A DNA stretch of 64,000 nt from Oceanicola sp. D3 (GTDB taxonomy: Bacteria; Pseudomonadota; Alphaproteobacteria; Rhodobacterales; Rhodobacteraceae): contig NZ_CP040932.1 of assembly GCF_006351965.1 (NCBI RefSeq), positions 2,108,001 through 2,172,000 of the forward strand, written 5' to 3'. Positions within the stretch are counted from its first letter, which is position 1. Each line of letters begins with the position of its first letter. A program made the translations under genes and the position numbers. Shown here piece by piece: positions 48,325 through 56,734 of this stretch. Under the pieces are notes generated by a model. The model did not search any database and was not told the DNA's origin. It worked only from the letters and a program-made list of their open reading frames with translations.

Positions 48325-50076
48325 TTACACCATCACCTTGCCGCCTTCCTTGATCGCATCGGCGGTGTTGGCGCCGTTGAGGATCATCTTGTTGTGCGGC
48401 TCGCCCGAGGGGATCATGGGCAGGCAGTTTTCGTGCTTCTCGACGAGGCAGTCGAAGAGCACGGGGCCGTCGTAGGCCAGCATTTCCATGATCGCATCGT
48501 CGAGGTCTGCCGGGTCGGAGACGCAGAAGCCCTTGGCGCCGAAGGCCTCGGCCAGCTTGACGAAGTCGGGCAGGCTTTCGGACCAGCTATGCGAGTAGCG
48601 CTCGCCGTGAAGCAGCTCTTGCCACTGGCGGACCATGCCGAGGCGTTCGTTGTTGAGGATGAACTGTTTGACCGGCAGGCGATACTGCGCCGCGGTGCCC
48701 ATTTCCTGCATGTTCATCAGCCAGCTTGCCTCGCCGGCCACGTTGATGACCAGCGCATCAGGGTGGGCGATTTGCACGCCGATGGAGGCGGGGAAGCCGT
48801 AGCCCATGGTGCCGAGGCCGCCCGAGGTCATCCAGCGGTTGGGGTCTTCGAAGCCGAGGAATTGCGCCGCCCACATCTGGTGCTGGCCGACCTCGGTGGT
48901 GATGTAGCGGTCGTGATCCTTGGTCAGGGCCTCCAGCCGCTCCAGCGCGTATTGCGGCTTGATGGTTTTCTTGGAGGGCTCATAGGAGAGGCAGCGGACG
49001 GCCTTCCACTCGGCGATCTGTTTCCACCACTTTTCCAGCCCGGGTTTGTTCACCTTGCGGCCACGGGACTTCCAGATGCGCAGGGCATCCTCGAGCACAT
49101 GGGCCACGTCGCCGACGATCGGGATATCGACGTGGATGACCTTGTTGATCGAGCTTGGGTCGATGTCGATATGGGCCTTGGCGCTGTTGGGAGAAAAGTC
49201 GGAGGTGCGGCCGGTGATCCGGTCGTCGAAGCGGGCGCCGATGTTGATCATCAGGTCGCAGCCATGCATCGCCAGATTGGCCTCGTAGAGACCGTGCATG
49301 CCCAGCATCCCCAGCCATTGCTTGCCGGAGGCGGGGTAGGCGCCGAGGCCCATCAGGGTGGAGGTGATCGGGAAGCCGGTGGCCTCGACGAACTCGCGCA
49401 GCAGTTGGCTGGCCGCCGCGCCGGAGTTGATGACGCCGCCGCCGGTGTAGAACACCGGGCGCTCGGCCACTTCCATCGCCTCGACCAGCGCGGTGATCAT
49501 CTCGGCGTCGCCCTTCACCTTGGGCGCATAATGCGACTGCATCTGCTTGGGCGCGGTATAGGTGCCATTGGCAAACTGCACGTCTTTGGGGATGTCGATC
49601 AGCACCGGGCCGGGGCGGCCGGAGGTGGCGACGTGGAAGGCCTCGTGGATGGTTTGGCCGAGGTCGTCGGTATCTTTCACCAGCCAGTTCATCTTGGTGC
49701 AGGGGCGGGTGATGCCCACCGTGTCGGCCTCCTGGAACGCATCCGAGCCGATGGCGAAGGTGGGCACCTGCCCGGTGAGGACGATCATCGGGATGCTGTC
49801 CATCAGCGCGTCGGTGATGCCGGTGACGGCGTTGGTGGCGCCGGGGCCGGAGGTGACCAGCACTACGCCGGGCTTGCCGGTGGAACGGGCATAGCCCTCG
49901 GCGGCGTGGGTTGCGCCCTGTTCGTGGCGGACGAGGATGTGGCGGATGTCGTTCTGCTGGAAGATCTCGTCGTAGATCGGAAGGACGGCGCCGCCGGGGT
50001 AGCCAAACACGACTTCAACGCCCTGATCCTTCAGGGCCTGAACCACCATTTTTGCTCCGGTCATCTGACGTGCCAT
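48325..50076 (-). CDS. ilvB: Acetolactate synthase large subunit IlvB
   Basis: ThDP enzyme for the first common step of valine, leucine and isoleucine synthesis. 583 residues: VFGYPGGAVLPIYD, catalytic Glu in LVRHEQGATHAAEGYARSTG, and the ThDP-Mg site. That site reads INVAGEASWLMNMQE, with Glu where many family members have Asp (GDGS/GDAS); I believe this form is usual in alphaproteobacteria. ATG 50076 with GGAGAGAG upstream is chosen over ATG 50100. A terminator-like leader precedes it. Confidence 0.95.
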   Translation of the reverse strand: MARQMTGAKMVVQALKDQGVEVVFGYPGGAVLPIYDEIFQQNDIRHILVRHEQGATHAAEGYARSTGKPGVVLVTSGPGATNAVTGITDALMDSIPMIVLTGQVPTFAIGSDAFQEADTVGITRPCTKMNWLVKDTDDLGQTIHEAFHVATSGRPGPVLIDIPKDVQFANGTYTAPKQMQSHYAPKVKGDAEMITALVEAMEVAERPVFYTGGGVINSGAAASQLLREFVEATGFPITSTLMGLGAYPASGKQWLGMLGMHGLYEANLAMHGCDLMINIGARFDDRITGRTSDFSPNSAKAHIDIDPSSINKVIHVDIPIVGDVAHVLEDALRIWKSRGRKVNKPGLEKWWKQIAEWKAVRCLSYEPSKKTIKPQYALERLEALTKDHDRYITTEVGQHQMWAAQFLGFEDPNRWMTSGGLGTMGYGFPASIGVQIAHPDALVINVAGEASWLMNMQEMGTAAQYRLPVKQFILNNERLGMVRQWQELLHGERYSHSWSESLPDFVKLAEAFGAKGFCVSDPADLDDAIMEMLAYDGPVLFDCLVEKHENCLPMIPSGEPHNKMILNGANTADAIKEGGKVMV

Positions 50077-50117
50077 TTTCTCTCTCCGTTCTGGCGTCAT
50101 CTATCTGCGATTCGCAT

Positions 50118-50192
50118 AAAAAAACCCCCGAGGGCAATCGGGGGCGCATGGGATAAGGTGTTGAGCTTTCCGGTGATTACCGGCCCATGCGC
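50118..50192 (-). promoter_or_regulatory. Probable transcription attenuator in the ilvB leader
   Basis: On the minus strand a hairpin CCCCCGA/TCGGGGG (50138-50144 and 50125-50131) is followed at once by seven T (complement of 50118-50124), a full intrinsic terminator about 40 bases before the ilvB ATG. Just upstream, GCGCATGGG/CCCATGCGC (50184-50192 and 50144-50152) forms a second stem sharing one base with the terminator and enclosing CCGGT/ACCGG. A 12-codon ORF ending Phe-Leu-Tyr-Leu (50200-50238) lies ahead, but it is not rich enough in Ile/Val/Leu to be a clear leader peptide. Confidence 0.65.
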
Positions 50193-50376
50193 CTTTCTCC
50201 TACAAGTACAAGAATGGATGCCATTCGAGGTGCCTCATGCGTTTCGCGTGTGGCGGAAACTAGGAGAGGTGACGCGGGGCGTCAACCGGGTTTGTGGAGA
50301 AAATTTCGCTGTGAGCGGATTGTTGGTAATTTTGTTTCAGGAGTCGCGGGCGGCCAACTCGAATCCTCTCGCGTCA

Positions 50377-50643
50377 TTACGCGTATCCGCGAGACAGCCA
50401 GATGTCATAGGGCAGGAGATATTCTGAAATGTAGAGAACGGCAGAAAGCACCACATAGGGGAGATAGCATGCCAGTGCTCCGGGGCGACGCGTGATTGCG
50501 AGGTCCAACAGGGCAGCAAGCGCAACGATGTAGGAGAATTTGGTGAAGGGGAGGCCGGTATGGCCGCTGCTGTTCAGCAGAGCATAGCCTGCAAGCATGA
50601 GGGCAGCGGCCAGGGCCAAGGTTCGGGCGCTTATCCAGATCAT
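50377..50643 (-). CDS. Small membrane protein of a decayed two-gene cassette (copy 2)
   Basis: 88 residues with about three hydrophobic segments (5-22, 35-50, 58-77) and no recognised domain. Its ATG overlaps by four bases (ATGA) the stop of a preceding remnant whose end reads GARIWENILE. The neighbouring 126-residue gene is joined in the same way to a protein ending DARVWEGVLG, so the two genes occupy equivalent places in two cassettes. Function unknown; an immunity-like role is only a guess. Bases 50239-50376 hold nothing I recognise. Confidence 0.5.
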   Translation of the reverse strand: MIWISARTLALAAALMLAGYALLNSSGHTGLPFTKFSYIVALAALLDLAITRRPGALACYLPYVVLSAVLYISEYLLPYDIWLSRGYA

Positions 50644-50739
50644 TCCAAAATGTTCTCCCAGATCCGCGCGCCGGGCATCAGGCTGCCGTCGCGATTGATC
50701 GTGCGGTATCTGTCACTGTCGGCCAAACACGGAAGGCAC
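50640..50739 (-). pseudogene. C-terminal remnant of a cassette protein (copy 2)
   Basis: The frame ending at TGA 50640-50642 reads CLADSDRYRTINRDG then SLMPGARIWENILE. It has no proper start: only a TTG 28 codons from the end. Its last residues match the end of the protein encoded at 51117-51471 ([DG]-A-R-[VI]-W-E-x-[VI]-L), so it looks like the tail of a second copy whose front is lost. Confidence 0.45.
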
Positions 50740-51120
50740 TTAGGGGCGGACGATAATGCCACGTGCCTTCAAGAAGTCGATGTCGGCGGCGGAAACGCGC
50801 GCCGATCCGCGCAGGTCCACCTCTTCGAGGTTGGGAAGCCGGGCAAGGGCCGATACCTGCTGCAACTCGAAGACATGAAAACGGGCTGTCCTGACCTGTT
50901 TCGCGATCCGCACGAAGCCGGGCACGCCGGTCAGCCCCGAATAGTCGTGAAAATCGACATCCAGATGCGTACAGGCTGCGAACCGGCACCGAAGAACCTC
51001 CACCAGCAGACGATTTTCCGGGCTGCTGTTTCGGAAGGCGGGCAACCAGAGCGGTTTGGCAAGCCAGGCAAGGGCCAGCGTCGCCACGAGAGCCGCCGCT
51101 ATCAAGGAAAAACGTCTCAC
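50740..51120 (-). CDS. Small membrane-anchored protein of a two-gene cassette (copy 1)
   Basis: 126 residues from GTG 51120, which overlaps the preceding TGA as GTGA and has GGAGGGGG upstream. One N-terminal hydrophobic segment (about 4-24), then a soluble part ending LARLPNLEEVDLRGSARV and DIDFLKARGIIVRP, which resembles a leucine-rich-repeat pattern. Cys pair in LRCRFAACTH. Function unknown. Confidence 0.55.
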   Translation of the reverse strand: MRRFSLIAAALVATLALAWLAKPLWLPAFRNSSPENRLLVEVLRCRFAACTHLDVDFHDYSGLTGVPGFVRIAKQVRTARFHVFELQQVSALARLPNLEEVDLRGSARVSAADIDFLKARGIIVRP

Positions 51121-51471
51121 CCGAGAACCCCCTCCCAAACCCGTGCATCTGACCCGAAATCGGTGATGTCCGGATCATCTCTGTTTTCTGATCCCCTTGC
51201 GATAGCGAGCAGGTAGAGATCCCCGACATTCGACGCCGAAGCCGTGCCGAGGGCGAGCCGCCAGCTCCGGTTGAAGCTGGCGTAGTCGTTTGAAAAGTAC
51301 GAATACGCCTTGGAGTAGTAGTCTTGACCCCCTGGCGCTGATGAAATGCTCATGAGCTTGCGCAGCTTCCTGTGGGTAGATCTCGCGTAGCCAAGCAGAA
51401 AGACGGCTGATGAAGCCCGCAGTCTGAAGCGCTTTTAGGCCGCTGATTTCACTTTTTGATAACACCATCAT
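51117..51471 (-). pseudogene. Cassette protein (copy 1), apparently frameshifted
   Basis: Frame 1 starts at ATG 51471 (MMVLSKSEISGLK); the continuation is in another frame: KRFRLRASSAVFLLGYARS, then SKAYSYFSNDYASFN and ITDFGSDARVWEGVLG to the TGA at 51117. Removing one A from the AAAA run near 51435 joins them into a protein of about 118 residues with one membrane segment. An intact shorter version could start at ATG 51353 (78 residues). Either decay, a sequencing error, or frameshifting would explain it. Confidence 0.4.
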
Positions 51472-51964
51472 ACCTGAAAGACCCAAGCTGCACCAATTAA
51501 CAGGTAGACCTGTGGCCCCGGGGGACGTTCTTCGCAAGGTGCATGGTGCGTCCTTGACGGGGTGTGGCGAGCGAGCATCGCCATGGTTCGGGTGCGCTTC
51601 GGTCACCACGTGCACACGCCGGGGGGAAATGCTGCGGGCGGGGCCGTCGGGGATTTGTGCATTTAGCACACATGTTTACGACACGATCCTCATACGGCCC
51701 AAACCGGTTTGATTCGATGGCCGGGCCGCAAGCGCCGGGAATGTGCGAGGATGCGGGATGTTTGCGGTAACGGGGCGGCTTGGCGCGGGCGCTGCCTAAT
51801 AAATGCACCGGTAGGGCGCGGAATATTCTACATTTTGCGCAGAGCACGCCCGTCTTTTTGTTTTCAAACCGCTTTGCCACCACTAGGGTGCAAGCACTGT
51901 ATAACCGGTCCGGGAGGAACCAGGCCGGAACAAAAAATGAGAGCAACTTAGGGGAGGATCATCT
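51472..51964 (+). other. Upstream region of the TRAP operon
   Basis: These 493 bases contain no convincing gene. The last 60 bases before dctP hold TGTATAAC (51898-51905), a possible -10 element without a good -35, a GAAC-N7-GAAC match (51917-51931), and GGGGAGGA as the dctP ribosome-binding site. Confidence 0.4.
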
Positions 51965-53053
51965 ATGGATCGCCGCTCTTTTCTGAAAACTTCGGCCCTT
52001 GGTGGTGGCGCTGCCGCCGCAACGACGCTGGCCGCGCCCGCCTATGCTCAGGGCAACCGGACGCTGACCATGGTCACCACCTGGCCGCGTGGTCTGGCGG
52101 GCGTTTGGGACTCGGTTGAACGGGTCGCCAACAACATCACCGCAGCCACCGACGGGCAGATCACCGTTGAGCCGAAGGCGGCGGGCGAACTCGTCGGCGC
52201 GCTGGAGAGCTTTGACGCGGTGGTTTCGGGTCAGGCCGACATGTATCACGGCGCTGACTACTACTGGGTTGGCCAGCATCCGGCATGGGCCTTCTTCACC
52301 GCTGTGCCCTTCGGCATGACCGTGCCCGAGCTGATGACCTGGTACTACGGTCAGGACGGCATGGCGCTGCACCACGAGCTGGGTGAAGTGTTTGGCGTGC
52401 GCGGCTTCATCGCCGGTCAGACCGGCGCGCAGGGTGGCGGCTGGTACCGCAACGAGGTGAAATCTGCCGATGATTTCAACGGCATGAAGTTCCGTATGCC
52501 GGGCCTCGGCGGCGAAGCGCTCTCCAAGCTGGGTGCCTCGGTGCAGGTTCTTCCGGGCGGCGAGATCTATCAGGCCCTTTCGACCGGTGCGCTGGACGCG
52601 ACCGAGTGGATCGGCCCGTGGTCGGACGAGAAGCTGGGCCTGCAGGAAGTCTGTGACTTCTACTATCCCGCTGGCTTCCACGAGCCCGGTGCGGCCCTGT
52701 CGGCTGGTATGAACCTCGAAGTGTTCAACAGCCTGACCCCGGCGCAGCAGAAGATCGTCGAGATTGCCTGTGCCGACGCTCACCAGGCCAACTACGCACA
52801 GTTCATCGCCAACAACGGCCCGGCGCTGGCCCGTCTGAAGCAGGGCGGCACGCAGGTGAAGGAATTCACCCCGGACGTTTGGGATGCCTTCGGCAAGGCC
52901 TCGGTCGAGCTGCTGCAGGGCTACACCTCGGACGATCTCTTCGCCAAGATCCACAAGAGCGCGATGGACAGCATGAAGTCGTCCTCGGGCTGGCTCTCGG
53001 TGTCCGACAGCTTCTACGCCACTCAGCGCGACCGCGTTCTGGCGGCGATGTAA
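51965..53053 (+). CDS. TRAP transporter solute-binding protein (DctP family, TakP/FcbT1-like)
   Basis: A 362-residue precursor with a twin-arginine signal (MDRRSFLKTS ... AAPAYAQG). The mature protein shows DctP features: TLTMVTTWPRGLAGVW, the conserved ADMYHGADYYW, GMKFRMPGLGGEALSKLGAS with the ligand-binding Arg region, and ALDATEWIGPW. It resembles the TRAP subgroup that includes the 2-oxo-acid receptor TakP of Rhodobacter sphaeroides. The ligand is probably a carboxylate; keto acid is inferred. dctQ follows after 77 bases. Confidence 0.9.
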   Translation: MDRRSFLKTSALGGGAAAATTLAAPAYAQGNRTLTMVTTWPRGLAGVWDSVERVANNITAATDGQITVEPKAAGELVGALESFDAVVSGQADMYHGADYYWVGQHPAWAFFTAVPFGMTVPELMTWYYGQDGMALHHELGEVFGVRGFIAGQTGAQGGGWYRNEVKSADDFNGMKFRMPGLGGEALSKLGASVQVLPGGEIYQALSTGALDATEWIGPWSDEKLGLQEVCDFYYPAGFHEPGAALSAGMNLEVFNSLTPAQQKIVEIACADAHQANYAQFIANNGPALARLKQGGTQVKEFTPDVWDAFGKASVELLQGYTSDDLFAKIHKSAMDSMKSSSGWLSVSDSFYATQRDRVLAAM

Positions 53054-53130
53054 GGGCGAAAGCTGCTTGAAAGACAGGGCCGCGCGCGAATATACGCGCG
53101 CGGCCATTTCACATAAAAGGGGCAGGGCGT

Positions 53131-54024
53131 ATGGGGACCGCGCTCGTGTGGTTCATCCAGAATGTCGGGATGGGCTTTTACAACATCTTCTACGCGATCA
53201 CGCACCCGGGGCTGTGGTTGGATTGGAGCAACGGCGAGAGCCTGATGCGCTTCATCTACTACGGGGCCTCGGTTGAGCTGTTTTTCGCGGTGTTCGACAT
53301 CTTCCTGGTGCTGACCGTGGTGGGGATTGTCTGGCCGCGCATCATGTGGGGCGTCGTGCGCGGGCTGGAGTGGTTTGCCAACGGGGTGGGCCGCACGGTG
53401 GCGTGGATTGGCCTTGTGATGGTGCTCCAGCAGGTGATGGTTGTGTTCCTGCAATCGGTCTTTCGCTTTGGCGAGATCACCATTGCGCCCTTCGGCTTTG
53501 GCTTCACCCAATCGGTGGGTTGGTTTGCCGAGGAGCTCAAGCTTTACAACGCGATGATCGTCGCCCTCTGCGTGACCTATGCCTTCGTGCAGGGCAGCCA
53601 CGTGCGGGTGGACCTGATCTACTCGGTGGTAAAATTCCGCACCAAGAAGGTGATCGACATGTTCGGTTCGCTCTTCTTCATGGTGCCGGTCGCGGTGCTG
53701 ACGTGGCTTTACGCGTGGTTCTTCCTCTGGCGCTCGCTGATCACGCCGAAGGTGAGTGCCAGCGAGGGGCTGGACCTGCTGATGCGCAAGAGCAAGATCG
53801 TGAAGTGGAACGTGGAGACCATCGGCTTTTCGCCCAATGGCTTCAACGGCTACTTCCTCTTCAAGATCCTGATGGTGGCCTTCTGCGCGCTGGTGCTGCT
53901 TCAGGCGGTGGCCTACTTCTACCGCTCGCTGCTGGAGTTCCGCGAAGGGCCTGAGAGCGCCGACAAGTATCTCGATAAAGACACCCTCGGTGAGGGTGAA
54001 GAAGCCTATGAAGGCACGCACTAG
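53131..54024 (+). CDS. TRAP transporter small permease (DctQ family), enlarged
   Basis: 297 residues, larger than the usual 160-200 of DctQ. Several hydrophobic segments (about 10-25, 45-75, 85-110, 145-160, 180-205, 250-270) and motifs VTYAFVQGSHVRVDLIYSVV and WRSLITPKVSASEGLDLLMRKSKIVKW. DctQ bridges receptor-loaded substrate to the large permease. The stop is 11 bases before dctM. Confidence 0.88.
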   Translation: MGTALVWFIQNVGMGFYNIFYAITHPGLWLDWSNGESLMRFIYYGASVELFFAVFDIFLVLTVVGIVWPRIMWGVVRGLEWFANGVGRTVAWIGLVMVLQQVMVVFLQSVFRFGEITIAPFGFGFTQSVGWFAEELKLYNAMIVALCVTYAFVQGSHVRVDLIYSVVKFRTKKVIDMFGSLFFMVPVAVLTWLYAWFFLWRSLITPKVSASEGLDLLMRKSKIVKWNVETIGFSPNGFNGYFLFKILMVAFCALVLLQAVAYFYRSLLEFREGPESADKYLDKDTLGEGEEAYEGTH

Positions 54025-54035
54025 GGGTAGGGCAG

Positions 54036-56402
54036 ATGATTTTCGGACTTGATGGCGTCGAGATCGGCCTACTGATCGTTCTTGTCTGCCTTTTCGCAGG
54101 CATTCTCTCTGGCTTCCCGGTGGCCTTTGCCATTGGCGGGGCGGGGATCATTTCTTTCGGGATCATTGCGCTGCTCGACGGGCAGGGCATCTTGATACAC
54201 CAGGCGATTGATACCGGGAGCGATGCCTATCGGGAGATACTTGCCACAGGGGTGCATCGAGACGATGTGAGCGTGTTCCGATACCCGGAGTTACCAAGGG
54301 TTGAGGTGCCGCTGTTTCCGGGTGGCTGGGAGCAGGCGATCAACCGGAACCTCTCTTTTGTCGTGAACCGGATGAACGAGCGGGTCTTTGCGGGCCAGTC
54401 GATTGAGACTCTGCTGGCGGTGCTGATGTTCGTGATGATGGGCATCGTGCTGGAGCGCTCGAAGATTGCCGAGGATCTGCTGACCACGATGGCGAAGGTC
54501 TTTGGCCCGCTGCCCGGTGGCCTTGCGGTGTCGGTCGTGGTTGTGGGGGCCTTTCTGGCCGCCTCCACCGGCATTGTCGGCGCGACGGTGGTGACGATGG
54601 GCCTGCTGAGCCTGCCCACGATGTTGCGCAACGGGTATTCGCCCGAGCTTTCGACGGGCGTGATCGCGGCCTCCGGCACGCTGGGGCAGATCATCCCCCC
54701 ATCCATCGTCATCGTGCTGCTGGGCACGCTGGCGGGGGATCTTTACTCCACGGCGCAGGAAGCGCGGGCGCAGTCGCTTGGATGTTCGGATGCCTTGACG
54801 CTGCTAGGGCGGCCTGCGGTGGTTTCTGTCGGCACGCTGTTTCAGGCGGCGATGCTGCCGGGTGTCATGCTGGCGGGGCTCTATGCGCTTTATGCCTTTG
54901 GCTATGCGGTGGTGAACCCCTCCAAGGCGCCCTCGGTGCAACTGGAAAGCACCACCGGCGGTGAGGTGATTACCCGCCGCGAGGGGCTGACGTGGTTTTT
55001 GGCGCTGCCCGTCGTGCTGATTGGTGGCGTGGTGCTGCTTGGGCAGGTTGGCGTGATTGGCAGCCAGGTTGTGCGCGCGGTGCAGACGGAGGCTGGCGGC
55101 GTTAACGGTGGGCTGCTGCGCACCAACGTGAGCGAGCAATGTCAGGCGGCGATGATCGAGCTGCACGGGCAGGAGCGCTGGGATGCCTCGGTGGCCGCGC
55201 GGGCGGCTGGTGTGGAGCCGGTGCAGGAAACCGCCCCGGCGGAGGCCGCTGAGGGCACGGACGAGGCCGCGGCCGAGGCTGTTGCGCCGGTGCCCAACGC
55301 CCCGCCGATTGGCTCGGGTGTGGCGGTGCTGGCCGTGCTCTTTGGCCTGACGTTCATGGTGGCGCGGGGCGTTGCCCCCTCGGCCAGCCCGATGCCGCTG
55401 ATTGTGGGCGCGGGGGGCATTGCGGTGATGCTGTTGGCGGATGCGCTGCTGATCCAGTCGGGGATGTCCTCGGCGGAGACGCTGGTGATCCTGCTGCTGC
55501 CGCTCATCGTGATCCTCTGGGCGATGCGGGATGCGGCACGGAGGCTGGCCAGCAATGAGCTGATCCGCGTGGTCTTTCCGCCGCTGGTGCTGATTGTGGC
55601 CGTGCTTGGCTCGATCCTTGGCGGCATCACCAACCCGACCCCCGCCGCCGCGCTCGGCGCGGCCGGGGCCATCATGCTGGCGGCCTATCGCAAGCTGAAG
55701 GAAGAGGGCCGCTCGGGGCAGATGATCCTGATTGCCACCTATGCGACGATCATCATGATCCTCGCGGGGGTGAACTTTGATCTGCGGATCAATCAGGAGA
55801 CGGTCACCTTTGTGACGTGGATCGCCTTCCTCGTGGCCTTTGCCGCCTACATGGTGGCCTTCTTCGGGGTGCTCTACGGCGTTTGGGTGCTGTATCGCGG
55901 CGCGGTGATGTCACCTGTGGTGCGGGAGACGGCGAAGGTGACGAGCATGGTGTTTACCATTCTCATCGGCTCGCAGTTGCTGAACCTCGTGGTCATCAGC
56001 TTTGGGGGCGAGCATTACATCCAGCAGTTCCTCAAGAGCTTCGACAGCGAGTTCAAGGTGTTCCTGATCGTGATGCTGGTGATGTTCATCCTCGGCTTCG
56101 TGCTCGACTTCCTTGAGATCATCTACATCGTGGTGCCGATTGTGGGGCCGGTGATCTATGGCGGGACGATGGACCCGAAATGGGTGACGATCATGATTGC
56201 GGTGAACCTGCAGACCAGCTTCCTGACGCCGCCGTTTGGCTTTGCGCTGTTCTACCTGCGGGGCGTTGCGCCGCCGCAGGTGACGACGGGGCATATCTAT
56301 CGGGGTGTGGCACCGTTTGTGCTGATCCAGGTGGTGGGCTTGGCGCTGCTCTGGGCCTTCCCGGGGATCGTTTCGATTGTGCCGGATTTGATCCCGAACT
56401 GA
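54036..56402 (+). CDS. TRAP transporter large permease (DctM family), oversized
   Basis: 788 residues against about 430 for typical DctM. DctM landmarks are at both ends: SGFPVAFAIGGAGIISFG, FMMGIVLERSKIAEDLL, ASTGIVGATVVTMGLLSLP, ASGTLGQIIPPSIVIVLLG, and later FVLDFLEIIYIVVPIVGPV and NLQTSFLTPPFGFALFYLRGV. Between them lies an extra region of about 250 residues with more membrane segments, an Ala/Glu/Pro-rich linker and a hydrophilic part with a Cys. Another unusual hydrophilic stretch sits at about 50-115. A strong terminator follows. Confidence 0.9.
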   Translation: MIFGLDGVEIGLLIVLVCLFAGILSGFPVAFAIGGAGIISFGIIALLDGQGILIHQAIDTGSDAYREILATGVHRDDVSVFRYPELPRVEVPLFPGGWEQAINRNLSFVVNRMNERVFAGQSIETLLAVLMFVMMGIVLERSKIAEDLLTTMAKVFGPLPGGLAVSVVVVGAFLAASTGIVGATVVTMGLLSLPTMLRNGYSPELSTGVIAASGTLGQIIPPSIVIVLLGTLAGDLYSTAQEARAQSLGCSDALTLLGRPAVVSVGTLFQAAMLPGVMLAGLYALYAFGYAVVNPSKAPSVQLESTTGGEVITRREGLTWFLALPVVLIGGVVLLGQVGVIGSQVVRAVQTEAGGVNGGLLRTNVSEQCQAAMIELHGQERWDASVAARAAGVEPVQETAPAEAAEGTDEAAAEAVAPVPNAPPIGSGVAVLAVLFGLTFMVARGVAPSASPMPLIVGAGGIAVMLLADALLIQSGMSSAETLVILLLPLIVILWAMRDAARRLASNELIRVVFPPLVLIVAVLGSILGGITNPTPAAALGAAGAIMLAAYRKLKEEGRSGQMILIATYATIIMILAGVNFDLRINQETVTFVTWIAFLVAFAAYMVAFFGVLYGVWVLYRGAVMSPVVRETAKVTSMVFTILIGSQLLNLVVISFGGEHYIQQFLKSFDSEFKVFLIVMLVMFILGFVLDFLEIIYIVVPIVGPVIYGGTMDPKWVTIMIAVNLQTSFLTPPFGFALFYLRGVAPPQVTTGHIYRGVAPFVLIQVVGLALLWAFPGIVSIVPDLIPN

Positions 56403-56418
56403 TCGGGGCTGATATGCG

Positions 56419-56446
56419 AAAAGGGCGCCTTTCGGGGCGCCCTTTT
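56419..56446 (+). terminator. Strong intrinsic terminator of the TRAP operon
   Basis: AAAAGGGCGCC (56419-56429) pairs perfectly with GGCGCCCTTTT (56436-56446), loop TTTCGG, followed by TGTTTT. Canonical rho-independent terminator 17 bases after the dctM stop. Confidence 0.92.
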
Positions 56447-56456
56447 TGTTTTGCGG

Positions 56457-56509
56457 GGCCGGGCATGGCACAGCTCCCGCCCACCCACCCCGCCGTGCCA
56501 TGCCCGGCC
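56457..56509. repeat. 15-bp perfect inverted repeat
   Basis: GGCCGGGCATGGCAC (56457-56471) is the exact complement of GTGCCATGCCCGGCC (56495-56509), spaced by 23 pyrimidine-rich bases. Possibly a REP-like intergenic element or a second terminator for converging transcription. The rest of 56403-56734 has no gene. Confidence 0.6.
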
Positions 56510-56618
56510 TGCGATCATGGCGGCGTGGCTACAGCTCGGGACTCACCAAAGCAGGAACCTGCACGGGCGCTCGCCATCACCTGACCCCGGCATGGCCGAC
56601 GCGCCGCCCGGCATCAAC

Positions 56619-56659
56619 GAAAATAGCCGTATCCCCGGAGGGGCCCCTCGGCGATTTTC
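56619..56659. repeat. Hairpin GAAAAT-A-GCCG / CGGC-G-ATTTTC
   Basis: GAAAAT (56619-56624) pairs with ATTTTC (56654-56659) and GCCG (56626-56629) with CGGC (56649-56652), with CCCC/GGGG inside. Read on the minus strand it lies downstream of tpiA and ends in ATTTTC, so it may help terminate tpiA. Confidence 0.45.
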
Positions 56660-56734
56660 ATTGACCCCGGTCCGCCCGCCGTCCTTTGGGGTGTCAGGCG
56701 ACGGAGGGCTCCGAAGCAGGTTGGCTTGTGGCGG

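Noticed and set aside
50200-50238. 12-codon ORF before ilvB as a branched-chain leader peptide
   Set aside because: Only three Leu and no Ile or Val codons, weak ribosome-binding site; kept as a remark under the attenuator.
48253-50427. 724-codon plus-strand open frame
   Set aside because: Antisense to ilvB and ilvN; no domain and shadow-like composition.
51917-51931. GAAC-CAGGCCG-GAAC, a second exact LexA-type match on the opposite strand, before dctP
   Set aside because: About one chance match per window is expected; the spacer is GC-rich, no half-site copies surround it, and a TRAP transporter is not an expected SOS target.
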